NCBI GenBank assembly: GCA_003451675.1
Contig: DMCY01000015.1
Location: 78,063-142,062, forward strand
Source of the DNA: Candidatus Atribacteria bacterium
GTDB taxonomy: Bacteria > Atribacterota > JS1 > SB-45 > 34-128
DNA length: 64,000 nt
Direction: 5' to 3'
In this document: one piece after another, positions 1 to 7,486 of the stretch
How the letters are laid out: each line of letters begins with the position of its first letter
Numbering within the stretch: the first letter of the stretch is position 1
Position numbers and translations under genes: made by a program
The notes under the pieces: generated by a model
The model's database searches: none
The model's input: the letters and a program-made list of their open reading frames with translations, nothing else
Told to the model about the DNA's origin: nothing

Positions 1-51
1 TAACCAACTAACTAAGTAACCAAGTGTAACCAAGTGGATACGAATAAAAAC

Positions 52-79
52 TTGATATCGAAAATATCTGTGATATAAT
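52..79 (+). promoter_or_regulatory. sigma-70-type promoter of the rpsF operon
   Basis: TTGATA at 52-57 and TATAAT at 74-79 are separated by 16 bp, and a TG at 71-72 makes an extended -10. Transcription would begin near 86, giving a leader of about 75 nt before rpsF. Confidence 0.65.
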
Positions 80-101
80 ATAAATCGTTTTATATTTCTA
101 A

Positions 102-151
102 TTTCCTTGCTCCTGAAGAATCTTTCAGGGGCTGATTAAACCGAAAGGAGG
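102..151 (+). promoter_or_regulatory. probable S6:S18 autoregulatory leader of rpsF
   Basis: An inner hairpin pairs 110-117 with 124-131. An outer stem pairs 103-108 with 145-150, which covers the Shine-Dalgarno AAAGGAGG at 144-151. The 3' strand between the stems holds an unpaired CCG at 141-143. Established knowledge: the S6:S18 heterodimer represses its own mRNA by binding a hairpin with a bulged CCG that mimics its 16S rRNA site. The pairing was found by eye and the match to that motif is inferred. Confidence 0.6.
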
Positions 152-160
152 TGGTAACAG

Positions 161-472
161 ATGAGAAGTTATGAAATAATGCTTGCCATAAATCCCCAGT
201 TAGAAGACAAAGAATTAGATTCCTTATTAGATAAATTAAAAAAGCTTATTACCGACGCAAAGGGAGAAATAATTAAGACAAATAAATGGGGCAAAAGAAA
301 GTTAGCTTATGAAATTAAGGATTTTACAGAGGCGATTTATGTCGTTTTAAATTTCAATGTGGATGAAAAAATTATTCCTGAACTTGAAAGAGTTATAAAG
401 TTAGAAGAGAGAGTTATCAGATATTTATTAACCTTACAATATAAAGAAAAAATTCAAAATAAAGATAGCTGA
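161..472 (+). CDS. rpsF: 30S ribosomal protein bS6
   Basis: bS6 binds bS18 on the platform of the small ribosomal subunit. The protein is 103 residues, close to the normal length. It starts with the typical MRSYEIMLAI strand and has the family motif WGKRKLAYEI near residues 43-52 and RVIRYLLT near 85-92. A strong AAAGGAGGTGG lies about 9 bases before the ATG. It is first in an operon with rpsR only 63 bp downstream. In many bacteria ssb sits between these two genes; here it is absent and the gap is too short to hold it. The leader probably mediates feedback by the S6:S18 complex. Confidence 0.97.
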   Translation: MRSYEIMLAINPQLEDKELDSLLDKLKKLITDAKGEIIKTNKWGKRKLAYEIKDFTEAIYVVLNFNVDEKIIPELERVIKLEERVIRYLLTLQYKEKIQNKDS

Positions 473-535
473 TTAATTATTTAAAGAAATAATAAAAAGA
501 GAAAATAGATTAAGAAGGAGGAAAAATATAAATTA

Positions 536-766
536 ATGGCACGATACGGTTTTTTTAGAAAACCACAAAGGAAAATTTGTCTTTTTTGCAAAGAAAAAAT
601 AGTAGCCGATTATAAAGATGTAGATTTATTAAGAAAATTTATTACTGAACAAGGTAAAATGCTGCCTCGTAGAGTAACCGGAAACTGCGCAAGACATCAA
701 CGTACACTGGCCATATCTATAAAAAGAGCAAGAGAAATAGGGCTCCTCCCCTATGTGGCTAAATAA
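536..766 (+). CDS. rpsR: 30S ribosomal protein bS18, zinc-binding form
   Basis: bS18 is the partner of bS6 on the 30S platform. This 76-residue protein keeps C15 and C18 (CLFC) plus C51 and H54 (GNCARH), the potential metal ligands of the C+ form of bS18, many of whose relatives have lost them. The core [17 protein letters not shown] is clear. AAGGAGG lies upstream and the ATG context fits. Its position directly after rpsF supports co-transcription. The gap to the next gene holds a 30-bp repeat at 779-808, so co-transcription with the DUF2232 gene is less certain. Confidence 0.97.
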   Translation: MARYGFFRKPQRKICLFCKEKIVADYKDVDLLRKFITEQGKMLPRRVTGNCARHQRTLAISIKRAREIGLLPYVAK

Positions 767-778
767 GTAAATAATAAA

Positions 779-808
779 TTCGTATCTCGTATCTCGTGAA
801 TCGTATCT
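779..808 (+). repeat. 30-bp interspersed repeat, exact inverted copy at 5067-5096
   Basis: The sequence is built from CGTATCTCGTATCTCG followed by TGAATCGTATCT. The same 30 bases occur in reverse complement at 5067-5096, before the tRNA promoter. Diverged copies lie at about 26329-26362 and 40884-40916. It directly follows the rpsR stop. Confidence 0.8.
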
Positions 809-931
809 AGTAGGGAAGATGGAAATCAGGAGCTGGAATCCAGTATCCAGAATGTTAAACGGCGTATAGTGTTTAAGTTCTAAACGAAATACGATATACG
901 AAAATAATTCTTAAGTTTAAGAGGTTTTTTA

Positions 932-1894
932 TTGAGTGAACGAATTCCAACTAAATCGGTAGTTGAGGGTGCATTTTTAGCAGCAATTACTGCTGTTTTA
1001 TTTATTATTAGTATATATATCCCCTTATTAGGTACGTTTGTTAGTTTTTTGTGCCCTCTCCCGATTATAATTTTATGTTTACGCCATAGCATAAAGTTTG
1101 CCATTATCTCAACTTTTATATCAGGGATTTTGGTAACTATTCTAGCTGGTCCCTTGCAAGGGCTTATGGTTCTATTAGGTTTTGGAATATTGGGGCTAAC
1201 TTTAGGTTTTGGCATAAAAAAAGGATTATCTTTAACAGATATTATTATCATTGGAAGCATAGCTTCTCTTGTTTCTAAAGGTTTAATCCTTTTAATCGGC
1301 TTTTGGGTTTCGGATTTTAATCCCGTATTATTTGATGTAGAAGAGATAGACAGAATTATAACTCAATCTTTGAATTTTTATAACAGTATGGGATTATCTC
1401 CGGAACAAATATCTTCCCTGAAAGATTCCTTAACTCAAACTTTTAGTATTGTTCGGATAGCATTCCCCGCAATGCTTATTCTTGCTTCAATTTTTGATAC
1501 TATTCTAAATTATTGGGTAGTTCGGTTAGTTTTGAAGAGGTTTGGATATAAGTTAGCGGATTTTACACCCTTTTCTAATTGGAAAGCTCCAAAGTCTTTT
1601 TTCTGGAGTTATTTTTTTGGGGTAATTTTAATATTTTTAGGAGCAAAGTATGAGATTCCTCTTCTAAATAAAATTGGAGTGAATATACAAGTATTTTTTA
1701 CAGTAGTATTTTTAATCTACGGTCTTTCTTTAACAAGTTTTATATTAGAGCAGTTTAAAATTAAAAGTTTTTTAAAGTGGGTTGTATATATTTTAGTATG
1801 TTTTCAACCCCTTTTATCCCAGATTGCTACCTGGGCAGCTATGTTAGATATCTGGGTAGATTTTAGAAGATTACTTGTTGCTAAAAAAGACTAA
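932..1894 (+). CDS. DUF2232 (YybS-like) polytopic membrane protein
   Basis: A 320-residue hydrophobic protein with about eight predicted membrane segments. It starts VEGAFLAAITAVLFIISIYIPLLGTF, typical of the DUF2232/YybS family, which sits between rpsR and rplI in many Firmicutes. The function is not established; a transporter-like membrane fold related to ECF S components has been suggested for such families. A TTG start at 932 is used because the match to the family begins there and GAGG at 921 lies just upstream. An in-frame ATG alternative would remove the first membrane segment. The assignment rests on topology and on its place between rpsR and rplI. Confidence 0.8.
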   Translation: MSERIPTKSVVEGAFLAAITAVLFIISIYIPLLGTFVSFLCPLPIIILCLRHSIKFAIISTFISGILVTILAGPLQGLMVLLGFGILGLTLGFGIKKGLSLTDIIIIGSIASLVSKGLILLIGFWVSDFNPVLFDVEEIDRIITQSLNFYNSMGLSPEQISSLKDSLTQTFSIVRIAFPAMLILASIFDTILNYWVVRLVLKRFGYKLADFTPFSNWKAPKSFFWSYFFGVILIFLGAKYEIPLLNKIGVNIQVFFTVVFLIYGLSLTSFILEQFKIKSFLKWVVYILVCFQPLLSQIATWAAMLDIWVDFRRLLVAKKD

Positions 1895-2352
1895 ATTAGT
1901 CGTTAGTAAATAGTGAATAGTATTTAGTATATTAGCGTAAAGCGTATACATTTGTTAGCTGGTTAGTTGGTCATCTGGTTAGCTAGTTAAGAGGATTAGC
2001 GTAGAGTGTATAGTATTTATCGGATAGGATATTAGTTATTCAGTTACCCGGTTAACCAGTTTACCAGTTGATTGGGTTGTGAGACCTATGTTGTGGCTTA
2101 CAGATTTTTTCTCAATTCTGTCATTCCCGCGCAAGCGGGAATCTATTAGAATGTCATTGCAAGCCCTGATTTATCAGGGTGGGGTAATCTCATCTAAAAA
2201 CAAAAAAGGAATAACGAAAAACCAGTTTTCTTAACCAACTAACCAATTAACTATCTAACTATCTAACTAATTAACTAATTAATTAAAATATCTTGCTAAA
2301 AGCAGTAGAAGAATTTATAATAAATAGAGAATAGAGTAGGGAGGCTTAAAAT
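1895..2352. repeat. intergenic repeat block between DUF2232 gene and rplI
   Basis: No gene seen. After the stop comes G-type octad repeat (TTAGCTGGTTAGTTGG, from 1954, with more to about 2080) and TAGCGTATAG-type phrases. A GTCATTCCCGC palindrome lies at 2120-2143 and a GTCATTGC palindrome at 2153-2191. C-type octads (TAACCAAC) fill 2232-2285. The rplI Shine-Dalgarno GGGAGG is at 2339-2344. Confidence 0.75.
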
Positions 2353-2838
2353 ATGAAAATAATTTTGAAACAAAATATGGAAAAAATTGGACAAGTAGGA
2401 GATGTAGTTGAAGTAAGCGACGGCTTTGCCCGTAATTTTTTGATTCCCCAAGGTAAAGCAATTTCTTTTACCATAGGTAATTTTAAACAAATAGAATATT
2501 TAAAGAAACGAGAAGCAGAACAAAGAGAGGGAGAGTTGAAGGAAGTTAAGGAATTAGCAGAAAAAATTAATAATATCTCCCTGGAAATTAAAGTTAAAGC
2601 TGGGGAAGAAGGGAAGCTTTTCGGTTCTGTAACCAGCAAAGATATTGTAGAAGCTTTATTAAGGGAACACGGAATTGAATTAGATAAAAAGAAACTTAAT
2701 TTAAAAGAATCCTTAAAAAAATTGGGTGTTCATACTGTACCGGTTAATTTATATAAAGATGTAACTCCTCAAATTAAAGTTAATTTAATTTCTGATTCCG
2801 CATCTGAGCAGGAAACAGAGGATACAAAAGAGGAATAA
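2353..2838 (+). CDS. rplI: 50S ribosomal protein bL9
   Basis: bL9 is a two-domain protein bridging the base of the L1 stalk on the large subunit. The 161-residue sequence begins MKIILKQNMEKIGQVGDVV and the signature VSDGFARNFLIPQGKA follows at about 21-36. A charged connecting helix spans roughly 45-75 and a C-terminal domain rich in KL and VxV strands ends in an acidic tail. The length is slightly above the usual 148-150 because of this tail. GGGAGG lies 8 bases before the ATG. Gene order rpsR-DUF2232-rplI-dnaB is conserved, though repeat-filled gaps of about 450 bp separate the genes here. Confidence 0.97.
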   Translation: MKIILKQNMEKIGQVGDVVEVSDGFARNFLIPQGKAISFTIGNFKQIEYLKKREAEQREGELKEVKELAEKINNISLEIKVKAGEEGKLFGSVTSKDIVEALLREHGIELDKKKLNLKESLKKLGVHTVPVNLYKDVTPQIKVNLISDSASEQETEDTKEE

Positions 2839-3352
2839 TTTAGTATATAATAAGGGTATATCGTATTCTAGAGGATAGCGTTTAGCGAATACATTTAGTT
2901 ACCTGGTTAACTAGTTAAGAAAATAAAAGATAGAAATCAGTAGTCAGGAGCCAGAATCCAGGAGCCAGTGGACATAGAGAAACAGTGATGAGTAATATGT
3001 GACAAGACAAGTAAATAGTTGTATATTCCGAATTGTAAGCTTTTCTCTTTTTGTCATTTAAATACGAACGCGATAGCGATACAATATACAAAAAAAGTTA
3101 AGAATTTTGAATTATGGTTTTTCGCTTTTATTTTTGGGTATAATATATACAAAATACGAGCGATGAAAATAATTGGACAATCGGAGAATCAGTTAACCAA
3201 CCGCTAACTGGCTAAATAGAAAACTAATTAACTAAATTGATTGATAAACTAGTAAACTGGTCAACTAATTTGTCTTATGTCTTGTAATTTACTTCCCTAA
3301 CGAGTTAACTAGCTAACCAGGTAACCAACTAACTAAATACGGAGAAAAGCAA
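2839..3352. repeat. intergenic repeat block between rplI and dnaB
   Basis: No convincing gene; the 62-codon open frame at 3019-3207 lacks a ribosome site and is composed of repeat phrases. G-type octads lie near 2898-2922. CCAGGAGCCAGAATCCAG-type phrases fill 2938-2968 and a GATGAGTAATATGTGACA phrase follows. C-type octads (TAACTAGCTAACCAGG and relatives) occupy about 3185-3340 up to the dnaB Shine-Dalgarno. A TATAAT occurs at 3139-3144 but has no good -35. Confidence 0.7.
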
Positions 3353-4696
3353 ATGGAATTAGGCAGGAATCCTCCTCAAAATATTAGTGCAGAACAGGCT
3401 GCTTTAGGTTCAATGTTGCTTCAGGAAGATGCTATTTTGCATAGTGTGGATATTTTAAGACCTGAAGATTTTTACAAAAAATCTCACCAGATTATCTTTA
3501 AGTGTATTCTTGAACTGTTTGAAAAGAGCAGAGGTGTTGATTTAGTTACTTTAACCGAGGAATTAAATAGGATAAATTTATTAGAAGAGATTGGGGGAGT
3601 TACCTACCTAACCAATTTAATTAATAGTGTCCCTACTGCAGCAAATATTGAGCACTACGTCAAAATTATCGAAGAAAAATCGATTTTGCGTAACTTAATT
3701 AATAATGCTACTAAAATTATTTCTATGGGTTACGAGGAAAAAGAAGATGCTAAAATTTTGCTGGATAAAGCAGAGCATTTGATTTTTGAGGTTTCAGAGA
3801 GAAATTTAGGGCAGTCTTTCGTTCCTATTAAGGAGATACTTCAGGATAGTTTTGAGAAGATTGAAAATCTATATCATAGAGATGAATTTATTACCGGGAT
3901 TCCCAGTGGATTTAACGAATTTGATGATATTACTACCGGATTTCAGCCCTCCGAGCTTATTGTTATTGCCGGTAGGCCTGGAATGGGTAAAACAGCTTTT
4001 TGTATGAATATTGCCCAGTATATAGCAGTCTCGAAAAATATACCGGTAGCCCTTTTTAGCTTAGAAATGTCAAAATCTCAATTAGTTCAAAGGATGCTTT
4101 GTTCAGAGGCTCGGGTTGATGCCCATAATTTGAGAAAAGGACGATTAGCAGAATCAGATTGGCCTACACTTTCTATGGCAGCAGGTCGACTAGCTTCTGC
4201 CCCCATTTTTATTGATGATACAGCCGGGATTACTTGTTTAGAGATTAAGGCTAAAGCCAGGAGATTAAAAGCTCAAGCCAATCTTGGTTTAGTAATAATA
4301 GATTATTTACAGCTTATTACAAGTTCTGGCAGAGTAGAAAATAGACAGCAGGAGATTTCAGAAATTTCTCGTTCTCTTAAAGGTTTAGCGAGAGAATTAA
4401 ATGTTCCGTTAATAGCAGTTTCCCAATTATCCAGAGCGGTGGAACAAAGAACTGAAAGAAAACCACGTCTTTCTGATTTAAGAGAGAGTGGGGCAATTGA
4501 GCAGGATGCTGATTTGGTTGTTTTTTTATACCGAGAGGAATATTATAAGCCAAAAACAGATAGGAAGGGCATTGCTGAGGTAATTATTAGCAAACAGAGA
4601 AATGGTCCTACAGGTCAAATAGATTTAGCTTTCGTAAAAGAATATGCAAAATTTGAAAATTTAGCCCGAATTCCCGAAGAGGATAGAGAGTATTAA
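3353..4696 (+). CDS. dnaB: replicative DNA helicase DnaB
   Basis: The hexameric 5'-3' helicase at the replication fork. The N-terminal primase-interacting domain (PQNISAEQAALGSML) covers about residues 8-110. The RecA-like domain has Walker A GRPGMGKT near 207-214, Walker B LVIIDYLQL near 320 and the DnaB motif LSDLRESGAIEQDAD near 375-390. The length of 447 is normal and no intein interrupts the Walker A region, a frequent intein site. The ATG follows GGAG at about 3341. A long C-type octad block precedes it. Confidence 0.97.
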   Translation: MELGRNPPQNISAEQAALGSMLLQEDAILHSVDILRPEDFYKKSHQIIFKCILELFEKSRGVDLVTLTEELNRINLLEEIGGVTYLTNLINSVPTAANIEHYVKIIEEKSILRNLINNATKIISMGYEEKEDAKILLDKAEHLIFEVSERNLGQSFVPIKEILQDSFEKIENLYHRDEFITGIPSGFNEFDDITTGFQPSELIVIAGRPGMGKTAFCMNIAQYIAVSKNIPVALFSLEMSKSQLVQRMLCSEARVDAHNLRKGRLAESDWPTLSMAAGRLASAPIFIDDTAGITCLEIKAKARRLKAQANLGLVIIDYLQLITSSGRVENRQQEISEISRSLKGLARELNVPLIAVSQLSRAVEQRTERKPRLSDLRESGAIEQDADLVVFLYREEYYKPKTDRKGIAEVIISKQRNGPTGQIDLAFVKEYAKFENLARIPEEDREY

Positions 4697-5104
4697 GTGC
4701 GATAGACTAATAATTTGTTTTACTAACGACTAAATTAACTGGTAAATTGGTGAATCGGGCAATTAATTTCCTAATCTTTGTTCTTATCTTAATCGGTCAA
4801 TTGGTAAATTGGTGAATCGGGCAATTAATTTCCTAATCTTTGTTCTTATCTTAATCGGTCAATTGGTAAATTGGTGAATCGGGCAATTAATTTATCGGTC
4901 AATTGTATTAACTTGCATCTTGTAACTTGTAACCTGTATTTAATACTAACGACTAACGACTGTTAGTGTAAACTTTAATGGAGTAGTAAGAAAGAGAAAA
5001 GAATATTCATTGCTTTTGTTTTTTTATCTTCTTTTTTCTTAACTATACGCTCTACGCTAACGTACGAGATACGATTCACGAGATACGAGATACGAATTAA
5101 GTTA
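4697..5104. repeat. intergenic repeats between dnaB and the tRNA cluster
   Basis: No gene seen. The core is a near-perfect 62-bp tandem repeat (next entry). It is followed by TTGCATCTTGTAACTTG phrases around 4913-4940, TAACGACTAACGACTG near 4948, TACGCTCTACGCTAACG near 5045 and the inverted 30-bp repeat at 5067-5096. Confidence 0.75.
4741..4893 (+). repeat. 62-bp tandem repeat, about 2.5 copies
   Basis: The unit begins GGTAAATTGGTGAATCGGG at 4741, 4803 and 4865, giving a period of 62 bp. The first two copies are identical by eye and the third stops after the AATTAATTT segment. The unit itself contains ATTGGT octads like those in other gaps. Confidence 0.9.
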
Positions 5105-5133
5105 TTGACAGGTAGTAAAAAATATAGTAACAT
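5105..5133 (+). promoter_or_regulatory. promoter of the tRNA cluster
   Basis: A perfect TTGACA at 5105-5110 is followed after 17 bp by TAACAT at 5128-5133 (4 of 6 matches to TATAAT). The predicted start near 5140 is about 30 bases before tRNA-Lys, as expected for a stable-RNA operon. Confidence 0.6.
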
Positions 5134-5168
5134 TTAGAAGCAAAATTTTTTAATTTTAAATATTTTTA

Positions 5169-5241
5169 GGGCCGTTAGCTCAGTTGGTAGAGCATCTGAC
5201 TCTTAATCAGAGGGTCGCAGGTTCGAGACCTGCACGGCCCA
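5169..5241 (+). tRNA. tRNA-Lys(CUU)
   Basis: The acceptor stem GGGCCGT pairs with ACGGCCC at 5234-5240. The D-arm TAGCTCAGTTGG and T-loop GTTCGAGACC are canonical. The anticodon loop CTCTTAA gives CTT. It is the only one of the five tRNAs here without an encoded CCA: the discriminator A is followed by TCA. First gene of a four-tRNA cluster. Confidence 0.95.
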
Positions 5242-5251
5242 TCAAAAAAAT

Positions 5252-5326
5252 GCCCCCATCGTCTAGGGGACAGGACACCGCCCTTTCACGGCGGCGACAG
5301 GGGTTCAAATCCCCTTGGGGGCACCA
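5252..5326 (+). tRNA. tRNA-Glu(UUC)
   Basis: The acceptor GCCCCCA pairs with TGGGGGC at 5316-5322. The anticodon stem CCGCC/GGCGG encloses loop CTTTCAC, anticodon TTC. The T-loop GTTCAAATC is canonical and CCA is encoded at 5324-5326. It lies 10 bp after tRNA-Lys. Confidence 0.96.
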
Positions 5327-5345
5327 TTTATTTATTATAAAAAAT

Positions 5346-5421
5346 GGGCGGATAGCTCAGTTGGCAGAGCACCTGCTTCACATGTAGGGGGTCACAGGTT
5401 CAAGTCCTGTTCCGCCTACCA
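5346..5421 (+). tRNA. tRNA-Val(CAC)
   Basis: The acceptor GGGCGGA pairs with TCCGCCT at 5411-5417, with a G-U at the first position. The anticodon stem CCTGC/GTAGG encloses TTCACAT, anticodon CAC. CCA is encoded at 5419-5421. Confidence 0.93.
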
Positions 5422-5441
5422 TTTTTTTAAGAGGATATGAT

Positions 5442-5517
5442 GCCGGCGTAGCTCAATTGGAAGAGCAACGGAATCGTAATCCGTAGGTTGTCTGTTCAAC
5501 TCAGATCGCCGGCTCCA
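5442..5517 (+). tRNA. tRNA-Thr(CGU)
   Basis: The acceptor GCCGGCG pairs perfectly with CGCCGGC at 5507-5513. The anticodon stem ACGGA/TCCGT encloses ATCGTAA, anticodon CGT. The T-arm GTCTG/CAGAT includes a G-U pair. CCA is encoded at 5515-5517. Last gene of the cluster; G-type octads begin 5 bp later. Confidence 0.93.
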
Positions 5518-5761
5518 AAATTCGTTAGCTAGTTACTTGGTTAAATGGTTAATTGGTTAAGGATTTATCTTAGGTTATCTAACCAGATAAAATAGCAAAC
5601 AGGCTAACTAATAACTAATTGGCTAATTAATTTTGCATTTGCATTTTTAACTAACAAACCAGGTAACTAAGTAACCAACTAACCAAATATATACACTACC
5701 CGCTATACTATTCACTGCTAACTGAAGCCTCGGAACATTGACTAATTAAGCGAGGTAAAAA

Positions 5762-6643
5762 ATGAGCAATCCTAAATTAACATCCCCTACAGAAGTTAGA
5801 AGGCTCCTTACTAAATATGATTTTAAGTGCAAAAAAAGATTAGGCCAAAATTTTTTAGTAGATCAAAACACCTTACAAATAATTATTAATTCACTAAAAT
5901 TGAATAAAAAAGATTGTATTTTAGAAATTGGCACAGGTATTGGAACTCTAACCTCTGCATTATCTCCCTTGGTCAAACAGGTTATATCTGTTGAGAAAGA
6001 TAAAAAATTAGCTCCCCTTTTAAAAGAAAGTCTCTCCTCCTCTAATAATATAGAAATTATTTTTGAAGATATTATAAATTTTAATCTGATTAATTTTTTT
6101 GAGCAGAAAAGAAAAAAAGGTGGAAAAATTGAAAAAATAGTGGGTAATCTTCCTTACTATATCTCCATATCCTTAATAAGACAGATTCTTGAACTTAATC
6201 GATATTTAAGATTAGCCGTATTTTTGGTCCAGAAAGAGGTAGGAGAAAGATTGATGGCCCAAGCAGGAAATAAGAATTATGGCATATTATCCCTTGTTGC
6301 CCAATATTACTCTCAACCCCAAAAAGTACATATTGTCCCTTATACGGTATTTTATCCCCAACCCAAAGTGAGTTCGATGATAATAAAATTAGATATCTAT
6401 AAAAAACCACAAATACAAGTAAGTAATGAAAAACTGTTTTTTAATATTATTAGAGCTTCCTTTCAACAAAGGAGAAAAAGATTGATTAATTCTTTGTCTA
6501 ACTATTTTAAAAGAGTGATCGCTAAAGCGGAAATAGAAGATATTTTAACTGAAATTAACATTGATAAGAAACGGAGGGGAGAAACCTTGACTTTAGAAGA
6601 ATTTGCCAAACTAAGCATAGCGATGGGGAAAAAACTTTCATAG
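5762..6643 (+). CDS. rsmA: 16S rRNA (adenine-N6)-dimethyltransferase KsgA/RsmA
   Basis: Dimethylates the two adjacent adenines in the 3'-terminal helix of 16S rRNA, using SAM, late in 30S assembly. KRLGQNFLVD at residues 25-34 is the family entry motif. Motif I LEIGTGIGTLT (54-64) binds SAM, and NLPYY from residue 129 is the catalytic motif. PQPKVSSMIIKL and the FQQRRKRLINSL segment near the C-terminus are also typical. The 293-residue length is slightly long but normal. GCGAGG lies about 9 bases before the ATG. Its stop codon lies inside the 5' arm of an inverted repeat (6634-6670). Confidence 0.96.
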   Translation: MSNPKLTSPTEVRRLLTKYDFKCKKRLGQNFLVDQNTLQIIINSLKLNKKDCILEIGTGIGTLTSALSPLVKQVISVEKDKKLAPLLKESLSSSNNIEIIFEDIINFNLINFFEQKRKKGGKIEKIVGNLPYYISISLIRQILELNRYLRLAVFLVQKEVGERLMAQAGNKNYGILSLVAQYYSQPQKVHIVPYTVFYPQPKVSSMIIKLDIYKKPQIQVSNEKLFFNIIRASFQQRRKRLINSLSNYFKRVIAKAEIEDILTEINIDKKRRGETLTLEEFAKLSIAMGKKLS

Positions 6644-6670
6644 ACATACGAGACGCCTGTCTATGAAAGT
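6634..6670. repeat. inverted repeat overlapping the ksgA stop codon
   Basis: Arms ACTTTCATAGACA (6634-6646) and TGTCTATGAAAGT (6658-6670) are perfect 13-bp complements around an 11-base centre containing GAGACGCC. The TAG stop of ksgA is 6641-6643. No T-run follows, so a mobile palindrome is likelier than an intrinsic terminator. The core resembles the hairpin at 40771-40807. Confidence 0.8.
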
Positions 6671-7041
6671 AGTATATAGTATATCGTATCCATTTAGTTA
6701 GCTGGTTAGTTGGTTACCTGGTTATCTAGTTAAGAAAATAAAAGATAAAAATCAGGAATCAGAATTCAGAAGACAGAAAAAAATAGTAATGAGTCATTTG
6801 TGGCAAGTAATCAGTTTTTATAAACTTAAAAATATAAGCTCGTTACTCATTACATATCACTTATAACTGTATTTTATTCTAGCTTTTGTATTTTTTCTTC
6901 TTTTCCCTGGTTTTTCTTTACTATATACTACAACTATTCTATACGCAAAACGCTCTACGCTATAATATATACTAACGACTATTTAATCTTGTATTTGTTT
7001 TTTAACTAACTAACCAACTAACCAGCTAACTACTACTTTTT
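6671..7041. repeat. intergenic repeats between ksgA and the small-RNA promoter
   Basis: No gene seen. G-type octads occupy 6697-6735. Phrases of the AATCAGGAATCAGAATTCAG and GTAATGAGTCATTTGTGGC types follow, with their complements near 6843-6870 (TTACTCATTACATATCAC). TACGCAAAACGCTCTACGC lies near 6941. C-type octads occupy 7005-7032, directly before the promoter at 7042. Confidence 0.7.
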
Positions 7042-7070
7042 TTGACAATAAAATTCTATCATGTTATAAT
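7042..7070 (+). promoter_or_regulatory. perfect consensus sigma-70 promoter
   Basis: TTGACA at 7042-7047 and TATAAT at 7065-7070 with exactly 17 bp between them. No open reading frame of useful size follows before the terminator at 7200-7233, so this promoter drives a noncoding transcript or a long spoVG leader. Confidence 0.85.
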
Positions 7071-7076
7071 TTCTTC

Positions 7077-7233
7077 AACTAAAACCTTACAGAAAAGAAC
7101 AGGGAATTAACAGTGCTGACTAATAACATTGCAGAAAATAAAGACAGATATAATTTATCAAGAAGAGAAAAATATAAATATTAAATAGATTATTCCAGAA
7201 ACACAGCAGTTATTATTGCTGTGTTTATTTTTT
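7077..7233 (+). ncRNA. candidate small RNA or terminated leader of spoVG
   Basis: A transcript of about 157 nt is predicted between the consensus promoter and a strong intrinsic terminator. The interval holds no significant reading frame and, unlike neighbouring gaps, none of the octad or phrase repeats. The C-type octad block that precedes genes elsewhere ends just before this promoter. It could be an independent sRNA or an attenuated 5' leader for spoVG 254 bp further on. I do not recognise it as 6S, SRP, tmRNA or a known riboswitch. Confidence 0.6.
7200..7233 (+). terminator. intrinsic terminator of the small-RNA candidate
   Basis: Arms AACACAGCA (7200-7208) and TGCTGTGTT (7217-7225) form a perfect 9-bp stem with an 8-base loop. 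A T-rich tail TATTTTTT follows. Confidence 0.85.
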
Positions 7234-7238
7234 AATAA

Positions 7239-7254
7239 AAATGTTTAAACATTT
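7239..7254. promoter_or_regulatory. 16-bp perfect palindrome upstream of spoVG
   Basis: AAATGTTTAAACATTT is fully self-complementary and lies just after the terminator. It could be an operator for the next transcript or incidental. The rest of 7255-7486 shows a GGGAGG and an AGGAGG without following reading frames, and a TATAAT at 7425-7430 with a poor -35. Confidence 0.35.
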
Positions 7255-7486
7255 ACTGAAACAGGGAGGTAATAGCAGCTATGTGAGAAATCTGGAGTAA
7301 ATTAGTCAAAATGAAGGTTTAGGAGGTTATAGTTAGGATTAGATTTATTTTATTAAACAAAAAAGTTTGGTAGTAGTGCAGCAGGAATGTATTACATACA
7401 TAAGAAGCAGCTATAAATAGAGAATATAATTGATTGTATTAATTTTTAAAAAACTAAAATTGAAAACAAAAAAGGCGGTGTATTAA

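Noticed and set aside
880..1260. 126-codon frame on the minus strand
   Set aside because: A shadow of the hydrophobic DUF2232 gene; composition is that of its complement.
3019..3207. 62-codon frame between rplI and dnaB
   Set aside because: Made of intergenic phrases, with no Shine-Dalgarno.
4741..4893. CRISPR-like array
   Set aside because: The repeats are direct and contiguous with no unique spacers, and no cas genes are present.
5184..5387. 67-codon frame over the tRNA genes
   Set aside because: It reads through tRNA-Lys, tRNA-Glu and tRNA-Val, which are certain.
7255..7486. Small genes after the GGGAGG at 7264 and AGGAGG at 7321
   Set aside because: The ATG after the first is followed by TGA at once, and no start lies at a proper distance after the second.
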